Positions 46,650-54,461 of a stretch of 64,000 bases of DNA are shown here, piece by piece. Below the pieces are notes generated by a model. It searched no databases, was not told the DNA's origin, and was given only the letters and a program-made list of their open reading frames with translations. The first letter of the stretch is position 1, and each line of letters begins with the position of its first letter. The DNA comes from an uncultured Veillonella sp. (GTDB taxonomy: Bacteria > Bacillota > Negativicutes > Veillonellales > Veillonellaceae), in NCBI GenBank assembly GCA_900538355.1, contig UPXS01000002.1, positions 105,137 to 169,136 of the forward strand. The letters are read 5' to 3'. The position numbers and the translations under genes were made by a program.

Positions 46650-48533
46650 ATGATTCAATTAGATACGTCATGGTTACAACATGTCCAAAAGCCTGCTCGT
46701 TATACGGGCGGTGAATATAATAGTATCGTAAAAGATCACAGTACTGTTGATGTAACAATGGCATTAGCTTTTCCAGATGTATACGAAGTGGCTATGAGCC
46801 ATTTGGGTATCAAAATTTTATATGGTCTTGTAAACCGTCGTGAAGATGCAGCAGCGGAACGTGTATTTGCTCCGTGGCACGATATGGAAGAGGAAATGCG
46901 CAAGCGGAATATTCCTTTGTTCTCTTTGGAAACTCGTACGCCTATCAAAGATTTTGATGTGTTGGCATTTACACTTCAATATGAGATGAGCTTTACTAAT
47001 ATCTTAAACATGCTCGATTTGGCTGGTATTCCAATGTACGCTAAAGACCGTGATATGGATTTTCCATTACTTGTGTGCGGGGGCCCATGTGCATTTAATG
47101 TAGAGCCTATTGCCGATTTCTTTGATATTGTCTCTCTTGGTGAGTCCGAAGAATGGGGCGATGAATTCATCGATCTCTATAAGGCTGAAAAGGCAAAAGG
47201 ATTCCCAGGTGGTAAGGAAGCATTCTTGCGTAAAGTGGCTCAAATCCCTGGTACCTATTGTCCAGCTCTATACGATGTGGAATATACAGAGCAAGGCGAT
47301 TTTAAATCCATAACACCGCGTTTTGAAGACGTGCCTGCAGCTGTTGAAAAACGCATTGTTGAAGATGTGGAAAATGTTTTCTACCCAACAAAACCTGTTG
47401 TACCGTTCTTGGATATAGTTCATGACCGTGCAGTACTTGAATTATTCCGTGGTTGTACACGTGGTTGTCGTTTCTGCCAAGCTGGTATGCTATATCGTCC
47501 CGTTCGTGAAAAGACTCCGGAACGTTTGTTACAAATTGCTAAAGATACGATTGCTAATACTGGTTATAATGAAATCTCTTTAATGAGCTTGAGCTCTGCG
47601 GACTATTCTAAGTTACCTGAACTAGTAGATATGCTCATGGAAGAGTTCAAAGATAAACAAGTGAGTGTAAGCTTGCCATCCTTGCGTATTGATAGCTTCT
47701 CCATCGATATTGCGAAAAAGGTGCAACAAGTTCGTAAGAGTGGTCTTACCTTTGCTCCTGAAGCTGGTACACAGCGCATGCGCGATGTTATCAATAAAGG
47801 TGTTAGTGAAGACGACTTGTTGGCAGCATGTACAAATGCCTTTAAATCCGGCTGGAATACAGTTAAATTATACTTCATGATGGGCCTTCCAACTGAGACA
47901 GACGAAGACTTGGCAGGTATTGCTGATCTTGCGTACAAGGTGCTCGATTTACATCGAGATATTACAGGGAAACGCAATGGTTCTGTAACAGTCAGTGTAT
48001 CCTTCTTCGTACCAAAAACACATTCTCCATACCAATGGTACGGTCAACAAGATGTAGAGGAAATCCATCGTAAGCAACGGTATTTAAAATCTCTCATCAA
48101 TAACCGTAATATTTCTTATCATTACCATGATGGCTATACTGGCTATATGGAGGCTGCTTTTGCTCGTGGGGACCGTAGATTATCTAAAGTTCTTGTGAAA
48201 GCATGGGAAGCAGGTTGTAAATTTGATGGTTGGACTGAGTACTTTAACTATGAAACTTGGTTAAAAGCCTTTGCAGATTGTGGTTTGGATCCAGCATATT
48301 TTGCAAGACGTACACGTGACTTTGATGAACCATTACCTTGGGACCATTTAGATTGCACTGTAAGTAAAGCATTCTTAAAACGGGAGTGGGAACAAGCGGT
48401 AGAGGCAAACCTTACAAGTGATTGCCGTCGCGGTCCATGTAAAGGCTGTAATGTATGTCCAGAGCTTAATACTGCAATTATTGACTATAAGGAGGGTGGC
48501 AGAGTTGAAAAAATTACGTTTGGCCTTAAATAA
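46650..48533 (+). CDS. B12-binding-domain radical SAM protein (TIGR03960 type)
   Basis: A 627-residue radical SAM enzyme. A Rossmann-like cobalamin-type N-terminal domain (about residues 30-170, FPDVYEVAMSHLGIKILY) precedes the radical SAM barrel, whose cluster cysteines are C269, C273 and C276 in CTRGCRFC. The family is widespread in Firmicutes and always travels with the next gene, but its reaction is not established; RNA or ribosome modification is a guess from the rng and ribosomal-protein neighbours. GGAGG lies before the ATG. The C terminus has four cysteines in GPCKGCNVCPE and nearby that may bind a further metal. Confidence 0.9.
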   Translation: MIQLDTSWLQHVQKPARYTGGEYNSIVKDHSTVDVTMALAFPDVYEVAMSHLGIKILYGLVNRREDAAAERVFAPWHDMEEEMRKRNIPLFSLETRTPIKDFDVLAFTLQYEMSFTNILNMLDLAGIPMYAKDRDMDFPLLVCGGPCAFNVEPIADFFDIVSLGESEEWGDEFIDLYKAEKAKGFPGGKEAFLRKVAQIPGTYCPALYDVEYTEQGDFKSITPRFEDVPAAVEKRIVEDVENVFYPTKPVVPFLDIVHDRAVLELFRGCTRGCRFCQAGMLYRPVREKTPERLLQIAKDTIANTGYNEISLMSLSSADYSKLPELVDMLMEEFKDKQVSVSLPSLRIDSFSIDIAKKVQQVRKSGLTFAPEAGTQRMRDVINKGVSEDDLLAACTNAFKSGWNTVKLYFMMGLPTETDEDLAGIADLAYKVLDLHRDITGKRNGSVTVSVSFFVPKTHSPYQWYGQQDVEEIHRKQRYLKSLINNRNISYHYHDGYTGYMEAAFARGDRRLSKVLVKAWEAGCKFDGWTEYFNYETWLKAFADCGLDPAYFARRTRDFDEPLPWDHLDCTVSKAFLKREWEQAVEANLTSDCRRGPCKGCNVCPELNTAIIDYKEGGRVEKITFGLK

Positions 48534-49200
48534 GGGCGAAGAATTACGATTCTTGTCGCACCTTGATTATACACAAGCTGTGGAGCGTATGATTCGTCGT
48601 GCTGAAATAAAAATGGCCTTTTCAGAAGGGTTTAATCCTCATATGAAAATTAGCTTTTCCTCTGCATTGGCGCTTGGTGTAACAGCGGCAGCTGAATATA
48701 TCGATATGGATGTTCTTGAAGAAGATTCCTTGGAATCCATTATGGAACGTTTGAATCGTGTAGCACCTCCAGGTCTTGAAGTATTAGATGGTAAAGAGAT
48801 GCCTGACAAGGTTAAAAAGATGATGGCTATTTGTAACTTTGCCATCTATGAAGTTACAGGCCCTGTAACGGATGAAAATGCCGATTGGGATGCGTTACTA
48901 AAACCTTTTAATGAGGCTCCGGAAATTTCTTACGAAAAGGTAACACCGAAGAAAACACGTATCATCGATGTAAAAGAATTTGTAAAGGAACCAATCGTTG
49001 CATCTGTGAAAGATGGTAAAGTTACTCTTACAATGGGCATCGGTATTTATCCGCAAGGTACTATTAAACCTAGTGAAGTGTGGAACCTTGGTAAGGACCA
49101 ATATAACTGGCCTATTACAAGTGGCTATGAAATTCATCGTAAAGCGATTATGGTGGAAAACGAAGAAGGTCGTCATACTCCATTAGAAATTAATTATTAA
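48505..49200 (+). CDS. TIGR03936/DUF2344 family protein, partner of the radical SAM enzyme
   Basis: A 231-residue protein. LRFLSHLDYTQAVERMIRRAEIKMAFSEGFNPHMKISFSSALALG near the N terminus is the family's hallmark. In many bacteria it is fused to the C terminus of the radical SAM protein; here the two are separate but overlap by 29 bases. The start is taken as TTG at 48505, eight bases after GGAGGG, since the natural family start (KKLRL) follows. Function is unknown; substrate recognition for the partner is likely. Confidence 0.87.
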   Translation: MKKLRLALNKGEELRFLSHLDYTQAVERMIRRAEIKMAFSEGFNPHMKISFSSALALGVTAAAEYIDMDVLEEDSLESIMERLNRVAPPGLEVLDGKEMPDKVKKMMAICNFAIYEVTGPVTDENADWDALLKPFNEAPEISYEKVTPKKTRIIDVKEFVKEPIVASVKDGKVTLTMGIGIYPQGTIKPSEVWNLGKDQYNWPITSGYEIHRKAIMVENEEGRHTPLEINY

Positions 49201-49355
49201 TATTCCGTTACTATCGGATTACTTTTAGATATTGATATATTTAATTAGTATTATTTTTGATAGCTTACATTGATAGCTTTTTAGCAATAGATTTTATATT
49301 GTAAGTAGGGTATCGACTATTTCATGATTCGAATAACAATGAAGGGAGGGATAGG

Positions 49356-50783
49356 ATGCATAAAATTTTGGTCAATGTTATGCGTGAAGAAATTCGCATG
49401 GCTGTTGTAGATGAAGCAGGTCAGTTAATAGATTTTGTGTTAGAACGTACCGATGAGAGCCATATGGCAAATCATATGTACAAAGGGTCCGTAAAGAACG
49501 TGTTGAACGGTATGCAAGCGGCTTTCGTTGATATTGGGGGTTCTCAAAATGCGTACTTAAACCTTCAACAAGGGAAAGAACAGAAAATCTTACCTCGCCT
49601 ATCTGTGGGGCAACAAATTCTTGTACAAGTGGTAAAAGAGGAGATGCTCGGTAAAGGCGCTCGTGTTACAGCTGATGTGAGCTTGGCAGGACGTTTTATG
49701 GTGCTTTTACCATATTCTGAAGGCATGCATATTTCTAAGAAGATTACTGATGAAGCAGTGCGTTCTAAATTACAAGAATTAGCAGCACCTTATGTACAGG
49801 AAGGCTGTGGATTTATCATTCGTACTGCGGCTGCTAAGGCTAGTGCTGATGAAATCGGCCGTGATATGGAATATCTATGGCGTACATGGCAACATGTGTT
49901 GAAGCGCTTTAAGGTGGCTAAGAGTGGTACTGATCTGTATAGTGATGCGGATTTTTGGTTCCGCCTTGTACGAGATTATGCACACCGTAATGTAGAGGAA
50001 ATTATCGTTGATTCCGATATGGGGGAATCTCGATTATTGGATCTCTTAGGTCATGGCCCAACATCACAACAAATTAAAGTGACACGTCACCGTGGCAGCA
50101 CACCTATTTTTAAAGCCAATCACATTGAACCTCAATTAGAGGATCTTATCTCTCGTGATATCAATCTTCCTTCTGGTGGCTCTATCCGTATCGACCATAC
50201 AGAGGCGCTTACCGTATTCGATGTGAACTCGGCCCATTACACAGGTAAGTCTAATAAGCTAGAAGATTTAGCTTTCACAGTCAATAAAGAGGCGGCAAAA
50301 GAAATTTGTCGTCAACTGCGGCTACGAGATATTGGTGGCATTATCGTCGTCGATTTTATCGATATGAAGGATAAGTCGCATCAACAAGAGTTGCTACAAC
50401 TATTGAGCGCACAAGCTAAGTTAGATAAGATGAAAACCGTCGTATGTGGTATTAGCTCCCTCGGTTTAGTGGAAATGACGCGGAAGCGTGCTCGTCAAGG
50501 TTTGCAAACCTTGATGTTTGATACATGCCCTCAATGTGGTGGTACTGGTTACATGTTATCGGGCAGAACTGTATATATGCAGATCATTCGACGTATCCGT
50601 GAGTTATTTAAGTCGGGGCGAATTAAATCGAACCTAGAAATCGAAGTTCATCCAGAGGTAGCCCAATATTTAACAAAGGCTGTTCTTGAAGAATTAGGCG
50701 ACTCTATAGGCCGTAAAATTTCTATTGTGGTTAATCCACAAATTAGCCGTGAAGGCTATTCCTTGATGGCTGTAGCAGAATAA
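49356..50783 (+). CDS. rng: Ribonuclease G/E family protein
   Basis: A 475-residue endoribonuclease for 16S rRNA 5' maturation and mRNA decay. An S1 domain with an embedded GMQAAFVDIGGSQNAYLN lies near residue 55, the catalytic DNase-I-like domain holds FDVNSAHYTG and VVDFIDM (metal-binding aspartates near 290 and 330), and CPQCGG near residue 395 is the zinc-link. The length fits RNase G rather than full RNase E. GGGAGG precedes the ATG. It has a 155-base leader of its own. Confidence 0.93.
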   Translation: MHKILVNVMREEIRMAVVDEAGQLIDFVLERTDESHMANHMYKGSVKNVLNGMQAAFVDIGGSQNAYLNLQQGKEQKILPRLSVGQQILVQVVKEEMLGKGARVTADVSLAGRFMVLLPYSEGMHISKKITDEAVRSKLQELAAPYVQEGCGFIIRTAAAKASADEIGRDMEYLWRTWQHVLKRFKVAKSGTDLYSDADFWFRLVRDYAHRNVEEIIVDSDMGESRLLDLLGHGPTSQQIKVTRHRGSTPIFKANHIEPQLEDLISRDINLPSGGSIRIDHTEALTVFDVNSAHYTGKSNKLEDLAFTVNKEAAKEICRQLRLRDIGGIIVVDFIDMKDKSHQQELLQLLSAQAKLDKMKTVVCGISSLGLVEMTRKRARQGLQTLMFDTCPQCGGTGYMLSGRTVYMQIIRRIRELFKSGRIKSNLEIEVHPEVAQYLTKAVLEELGDSIGRKISIVVNPQISREGYSLMAVAE

Positions 50784-50810
50784 GTAAGTAGTTTATTATA
50801 GGTGAGTATC

Positions 50811-51386
50811 GTGTCTGTATTTGAAATTATATTAATTAGTGTTGGCTTAGCCATGGACGCCTTTGGTGTATCTATTGGTAAAGGTTTATCCATGCCGGTA
50901 GGTGAAGATGGACGAAAGGTGACATTAGCATTCTTATTCGGGTTATTCCAGTTTCTCATGCCTGTTATTGGGTGGCTCATTGGGCGCCAGTTTATCGATG
51001 TCATAGCTGAATGGGATCATTGGATTATCTTTGGCCTTCTTGGCTATTTAGGGATTGCTATGATTCGAGAAGGACTCAGTGATGACGATGAAGAAGACGA
51101 TGATAAGCAATTCTTAGGTGCTTGGGAAATGATAATGCTTTCCGTCGCAACTAGCCTTGATGCCATGGCAGTAGGTTTAACCTTTGCCTTTTTACCTATT
51201 AATGTATGGGAAGCCTCCACTATGATAGGGGTCATTACCTTTGGTATTTCTCTTATAGGCGTGTATCTAGGCAAATTTATGGGCCAGTTCGTGGGAAAAT
51301 ATGCAGACATATTAGGTGGGGGTGTATTGATCCTCATCGGTACAAAAATACTTTTACAACACCTCGGTATTATCGGAGAATTTTAG
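50811..51386 (+). CDS. mntP: Manganese efflux pump MntP
   Basis: A 191-residue, six-helix membrane protein. The paired motifs GLAMDAFGVSIGKGL (first helix) and ATSLDAMAVGLTFAF (fourth helix) carry the conserved aspartates of the MntP/YebN family, and an acidic DDDEEDDDK loop lies between the halves. It exports Mn2+. The GTG at 50811 is preferred over GTG at 50802, which is part of AGGTGA. Only 27 bases separate it from rng, so there is no room for the Mn-sensing yybP-ykoY riboswitch often found upstream of mntP. Confidence 0.9.
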   Translation: MSVFEIILISVGLAMDAFGVSIGKGLSMPVGEDGRKVTLAFLFGLFQFLMPVIGWLIGRQFIDVIAEWDHWIIFGLLGYLGIAMIREGLSDDDEEDDDKQFLGAWEMIMLSVATSLDAMAVGLTFAFLPINVWEASTMIGVITFGISLIGVYLGKFMGQFVGKYADILGGGVLILIGTKILLQHLGIIGEF

Positions 51387-51441
51387 AGGTTTGTATATAT
51401 ATGAAAGTATCGTAAACTGAGCTATTTATGGTGGATTTTGT

Positions 51442-51470
51442 TTGACATGGATAGGTAAATACGATATACT
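51442..51470 (+). promoter_or_regulatory. Strong promoter of the rplU operon
   Basis: TTGACA, a 17-base spacer and TATACT, close to consensus, as expected for ribosomal protein genes. Confidence 0.8.
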
Positions 51471-51476
51471 ATATCA

Positions 51477-51590
51477 GTATTAGTTCGGTTTACTGAACTT
51501 TGCAATCCGCGTGAAGCAGGTTTAAACGCCCGACCGATGTTCGGGTCGGGATACCGAATTCAGCGAGTTCGATAACAAGGAGGTGTTCTC
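51477..51590 (+). ncRNA. L21 ribosomal protein leader (putative)
   Basis: The roughly 110-base leader holds several hairpins: TTCGGTTTACTGAA (51483-51496), CCCGACC/GGGTCGGG (about 51528-51550) and further dyads before the AAGGAGG of rplU. Position and general form fit the L21 autoregulatory leader of Firmicutes; I have not matched a covariance model. Confidence 0.6.
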
Positions 51591-51902
51591 ATGTACGCAA
51601 TTATTAAAACTGGTGGTAAACAATATCGCGTTGCTGAAGGCGATGTAATTACTATCGAAAAATTGGAAGCAGCTGCTAACGAATCCGTTACATTCGAAGA
51701 AGTTTTGACTGTAGTGAATGACGGCGACGTTAAAGTTGGCGCTCCTCTTGTAAACGGTGCAAAAGTTACAGGTACAGTTCTTGAGCATGGTAAAGGTAAA
51801 AAAATCTTAGTATTCAAATACAAAGCTAAATCCAACTACCGTCGTCGTCAAGGCCATCGTCAACCGTTCACAAAAGTTCGTATTGAATCTATCCAAGCTT
51901 AA
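51591..51902 (+). CDS. rplU: 50S ribosomal protein L21
   Basis: A 103-residue protein starting [14 protein letters not shown], the universal L21 start, with the conserved [19 protein letters not shown] region near residue 78. It binds domain V/II junctions of 23S rRNA. AAGGAGG precedes the ATG. The prp gene follows after two bases. Confidence 0.98.
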   Translation: MYAIIKTGGKQYRVAEGDVITIEKLEAAANESVTFEEVLTVVNDGDVKVGAPLVNGAKVTGTVLEHGKGKKILVFKYKAKSNYRRRQGHRQPFTKVRIESIQA

Positions 51903-51904
51903 TT

Positions 51905-52219
51905 ATGGTTTCCATCGGAATCCAGCGGAATGGTGATGGTCAAGTAATTGGTTGTCACATGTCCGGTCATGCAGGATATGATGATCATGGCTTCGATATC
52001 GTATGTGCTGCAGTGTCTGCCTTATCGGCAACGGCAATGTTAGGACTTACCCAAATTGCTCAGCAAGAAGGGGACTATACGAATAGCGAAGGTCAATGTG
52101 ATATGGTTCTCTCTGGTACGATTAACCAGAGTGGACAGGATATTCTGGGGACTATGATCCTTGGTTTAAAGGAAATTAGCCGTCAATATCCAGAGTTTGT
52201 CCAAATACACGAAATATAG
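51905..52219 (+). CDS. prp: Ribosomal-processing cysteine protease Prp
   Basis: A 104-residue cysteine protease with H22 in SGHAGYDDHG and C34 in DIVCAAVSAL, the same catalytic positions as reported for Staphylococcus Prp. It removes the N-terminal extension of ribosomal protein L27. It sits between rplU and rpmA, with two bases to the former and 12 to the latter. No ribosome binding site is strong in the two-base gap, so it is probably translated by coupling to rplU. Confidence 0.95.
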   Translation: MVSIGIQRNGDGQVIGCHMSGHAGYDDHGFDIVCAAVSALSATAMLGLTQIAQQEGDYTNSEGQCDMVLSGTINQSGQDILGTMILGLKEISRQYPEFVQIHEI

Positions 52220-52231
52220 GAGGTGAACTTA

Positions 52232-52516
52232 ATGTTTACTTTTGATTTGCAATTGTTCGCACATAAAAAAGGTGTGTCCAGTACTCGTAACGGTCGTGAC
52301 AGTGAATCTAAACGTCTTGGTGTTAAATGCCATGATGGTTCCATCGTAAAGAGCGGTAATATCATCGTTCGTCAACGTGGTACTCACTTCCACCCTGGTA
52401 CTAACGTAGGTATCGGTAAAGATGACACTTTATTCGCACTTGTGCCTGGTAAAGTAGCATTTGAACGTGCTGGTCGTTATAACCGTAAAGTTAGCGTATA
52501 CCCTGTAGAAGCTTAA
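52232..52516 (+). CDS. rpmA: 50S ribosomal protein L27 with cleavable N-terminal extension
   Basis: A 94-residue precursor. The N terminus [10 protein letters not shown] is a Prp-processing extension; cleavage after FA would leave [14 protein letters not shown], the mature L27 start that reaches the peptidyl-transferase centre. The rest is typical L27 ([21 protein letters not shown]). AGGAGGTG lies before the ATG at 52232; the GTG at 52223 is part of it. The obgE gene often found next is absent, a terminator follows. Confidence 0.97.
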   Translation: MFTFDLQLFAHKKGVSSTRNGRDSESKRLGVKCHDGSIVKSGNIIVRQRGTHFHPGTNVGIGKDDTLFALVPGKVAFERAGRYNRKVSVYPVEA

Positions 52517-52532
52517 TTTTACAAAGACTATT

Positions 52533-52564
52533 AATCCCTAGTGGTTTCCACTAGGGATTTTTTG
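52533..52564 (+). terminator. Intrinsic terminator after rpmA
   Basis: AATCCCTAGTGG and CCACTAGGGATT pair around TTT, followed by a T-run. Confidence 0.95.
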
Positions 52565-52587
52565 TTGCTTCTAGGCGAATCTAATCA

Positions 52588-52618
52588 ACTAAAATACTGA
52601 TATACATTTTAGTCATAT
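52588..52618 (+). repeat. Inverted repeat containing the shared 17-mer
   Basis: ACTAAAAT (52588-52595) and ATTTTAGT (52606-52613) are a perfect 8-bp dyad with a 10-base spacer. The right half lies in ATACATTTTAGTCATAT (52602-52618), identical to 19845-19861. TCGATAT occurs twice just downstream (52619, 52632). Confidence 0.6.
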
Positions 52619-52660
52619 TCGATATAGATAATCGATATGAATTAGAAATACCCATACTAG

Positions 52661-52699
52661 AAAGGTTGCCTCCTCTTATGAGCTAGCAACCTTTTATTT
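52661..52699 (+). ncRNA. Terminator-like hairpin with anti-Shine-Dalgarno loop
   Basis: AAAGGTTGC and GCAACCTTT pair over 9 bp around a 16-base loop that begins CTCCTCTTATG, followed by a T-rich tail. It lies about 100 bases after the rpmA terminator and before the hydG promoter, so it is not needed to end rpmA. It could be the 3' end of a small RNA. No clear promoter is seen for it. Confidence 0.4.
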
Positions 52700-52738
52700 T
52701 ATTGTGTGTTAAATTCCTATGTTTTTTAGTAGGAATAG

Positions 52739-52747
52739 TGGTATACT
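52739..52747 (+). promoter_or_regulatory. Extended -10 promoter of hydG
   Basis: TGGTATACT, about 100 bases before the hydG start; no clear -35. Confidence 0.5.
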
Positions 52748-52847
52748 AAGTACAGTATCAGTGAAATACCAGAAGACTGGTTGTCATATACTTTCATAAA
52801 CCTAAAGAGGGGTGGCATTGCCACTAGAAAGATTTGAGGTAAGTACT

Positions 52848-54266
52848 ATGTATGATGTAAAATCTCCAAAGGCGGAGGAATTTATTTCCCATCAGGAAAT
52901 CCTTGATACCCTTGCTTACGCAGAGGAAAACAAGGAAAATCGGGAGTTGTTAGATGCTATTTTAGCAAAGGCTGCTACATTTAAAGGGTTAAACCATAGA
53001 GAGGCAGCTGTTCTATTAGAATGTCCGTTACCTGAATATAAGGAAAAGCTTTATGCTTTAGCGAAAGAAATCAAGAAAGCCATTTACGGTGATCGTATCG
53101 TTCTATTTGCACCATTATATTTGTCTAACTATTGTATTAATGGTTGTGTATATTGTCCTTACCATTCTAAAAACCGCGATATTAAACGTAAAAAGTTGAC
53201 TCAAGACCAAATTAGAGAAGAGGTTATCGCTTTAGAAGCAATGGGCCATAAGCGTATTGTAATTGAGTCTGGTGAAGATCCACTCAATAATCCGCTTGAG
53301 TATATTTTGGAATCCATTAAAACTATTTACAGTATTAAAAATAAAAATGGCGAAATTCGCCGTGTAAACGTAAATATTGCAGCTTGCTCTGTTGAGGATT
53401 ACAAGAAATTACATGAAGCTGGCATTGGTACATATACATTATTCCAAGAAACGTACAATAAAGAAAACTACGAAGCACTCCATCCAACAGGCCCTAAGAG
53501 CGACTACGCCTACCATACAGAGGCGATGGACCGCGCTATGCAAGGTGGTATTGATGATGTAGGCATCGGTGTTTTATATGGTTTAGAACACTATAAATAC
53601 GATTTTGTAGGCTTATTAATGCATGCTGAACACTTAGAGGCTGTATTTGGTGTAGGTCCACATACAATTTCTGTACCTCGTATTTGTCCAGCTGATGATA
53701 TTGATGTAGATGATTTCAGTAATGCTGTACCTGACGATATATTTGAGAAAATCGTTGCTCTTATTCGCGTATCCACACCGTATACAGGTATGATTATGTC
53801 CACCCGTGAAAGCCAATCTATGCGTGAACGCGGCTTGGCATTAGGTATCTCCCAAATTAGTGGTGGCTCTCGTACTAGCGTAGGTGGCTACAAAGAAGAA
53901 GAAAAACCAGAAGATAATTCTGCTCAATTTGATCGTAGTGATACACGTACATTAGATGAAATTGTAGATTGGCTATTAGACCTTGGCTATGTACCAAGCT
54001 TCTGTACTGCATGCTATCGTGCAGGTAGAACAGGGGACAGATTCATGGCCCTTGCTAAATCCGGTCAAATCCACAACTGTTGCCAACCAAATGCATTGAT
54101 GACATTAAACGAATATATCATGGATTATGGTGATGAAAAGACTAAAGCTCATGGCGCTAAGGTTATTGAACAACAGTTAGAAAATATCAAAAATGACTTA
54201 GTTAAAGATAAAGCGAAAGCTTATATTGCACAGATGAAAGACGGCGAACGAGACTTCCGGTTCTAA
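52848..54266 (+). CDS. hydG: [FeFe]-hydrogenase maturase HydG
   Basis: A 472-residue radical SAM tyrosine lyase that supplies CO and cyanide for the hydrogenase H-cluster. The SAM-cluster cysteines are C96, C100 and C103 in CINGCVYC. The C-terminal cluster motif CX2CX22C is present as C386, C389 and C412 (FCTACYRAGRTGDRFM...), which separates HydG from the related ThiH. The ATG at 52848 has GAGGT seven bases upstream; an open frame begins earlier (GTG 52812) but adds non-family residues. hydE, hydF and hydrogenase genes are not in the window. Confidence 0.94.
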   Translation: MYDVKSPKAEEFISHQEILDTLAYAEENKENRELLDAILAKAATFKGLNHREAAVLLECPLPEYKEKLYALAKEIKKAIYGDRIVLFAPLYLSNYCINGCVYCPYHSKNRDIKRKKLTQDQIREEVIALEAMGHKRIVIESGEDPLNNPLEYILESIKTIYSIKNKNGEIRRVNVNIAACSVEDYKKLHEAGIGTYTLFQETYNKENYEALHPTGPKSDYAYHTEAMDRAMQGGIDDVGIGVLYGLEHYKYDFVGLLMHAEHLEAVFGVGPHTISVPRICPADDIDVDDFSNAVPDDIFEKIVALIRVSTPYTGMIMSTRESQSMRERGLALGISQISGGSRTSVGGYKEEEKPEDNSAQFDRSDTRTLDEIVDWLLDLGYVPSFCTACYRAGRTGDRFMALAKSGQIHNCCQPNALMTLNEYIMDYGDEKTKAHGAKVIEQQLENIKNDLVKDKAKAYIAQMKDGERDFRF

Positions 54267-54281
54267 GTAATTCACTGATCT

Positions 54282-54316
54282 AGAACCTCCTATTGATAAT
54301 GGGAGGTTCTTTTTTG
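54282..54316 (+). terminator. Intrinsic terminator after hydG
   Basis: AGAACCTCC and GGAGGTTCT form the stem, followed by TTTTTT. Confidence 0.93.
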
Positions 54317-54401
54317 TTGAGAAAAACACAAAGCTTAAATGAGAATAAAATATATAAAATAGTTTATTTTATTCACTTTTTGATGTATAATAAATAAAAA
54401 T

Positions 54402-54413
54402 GATAATGATAAT
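54402..54413 (+). promoter_or_regulatory. Tandem GATAAT hexamers before recJ
   Basis: GATAATGATAAT equals the first 12 bases of the classical Fur consensus; the third hexamer is missing. It lies 48 bases before recJ, close after a TATAAT at 54386-54391. Fur control is only a possibility. Confidence 0.35.
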
Positions 54414-54461
54414 ACGTTAAATTATTATAATAATATTGATTATAAACTACTGAGGGATATG

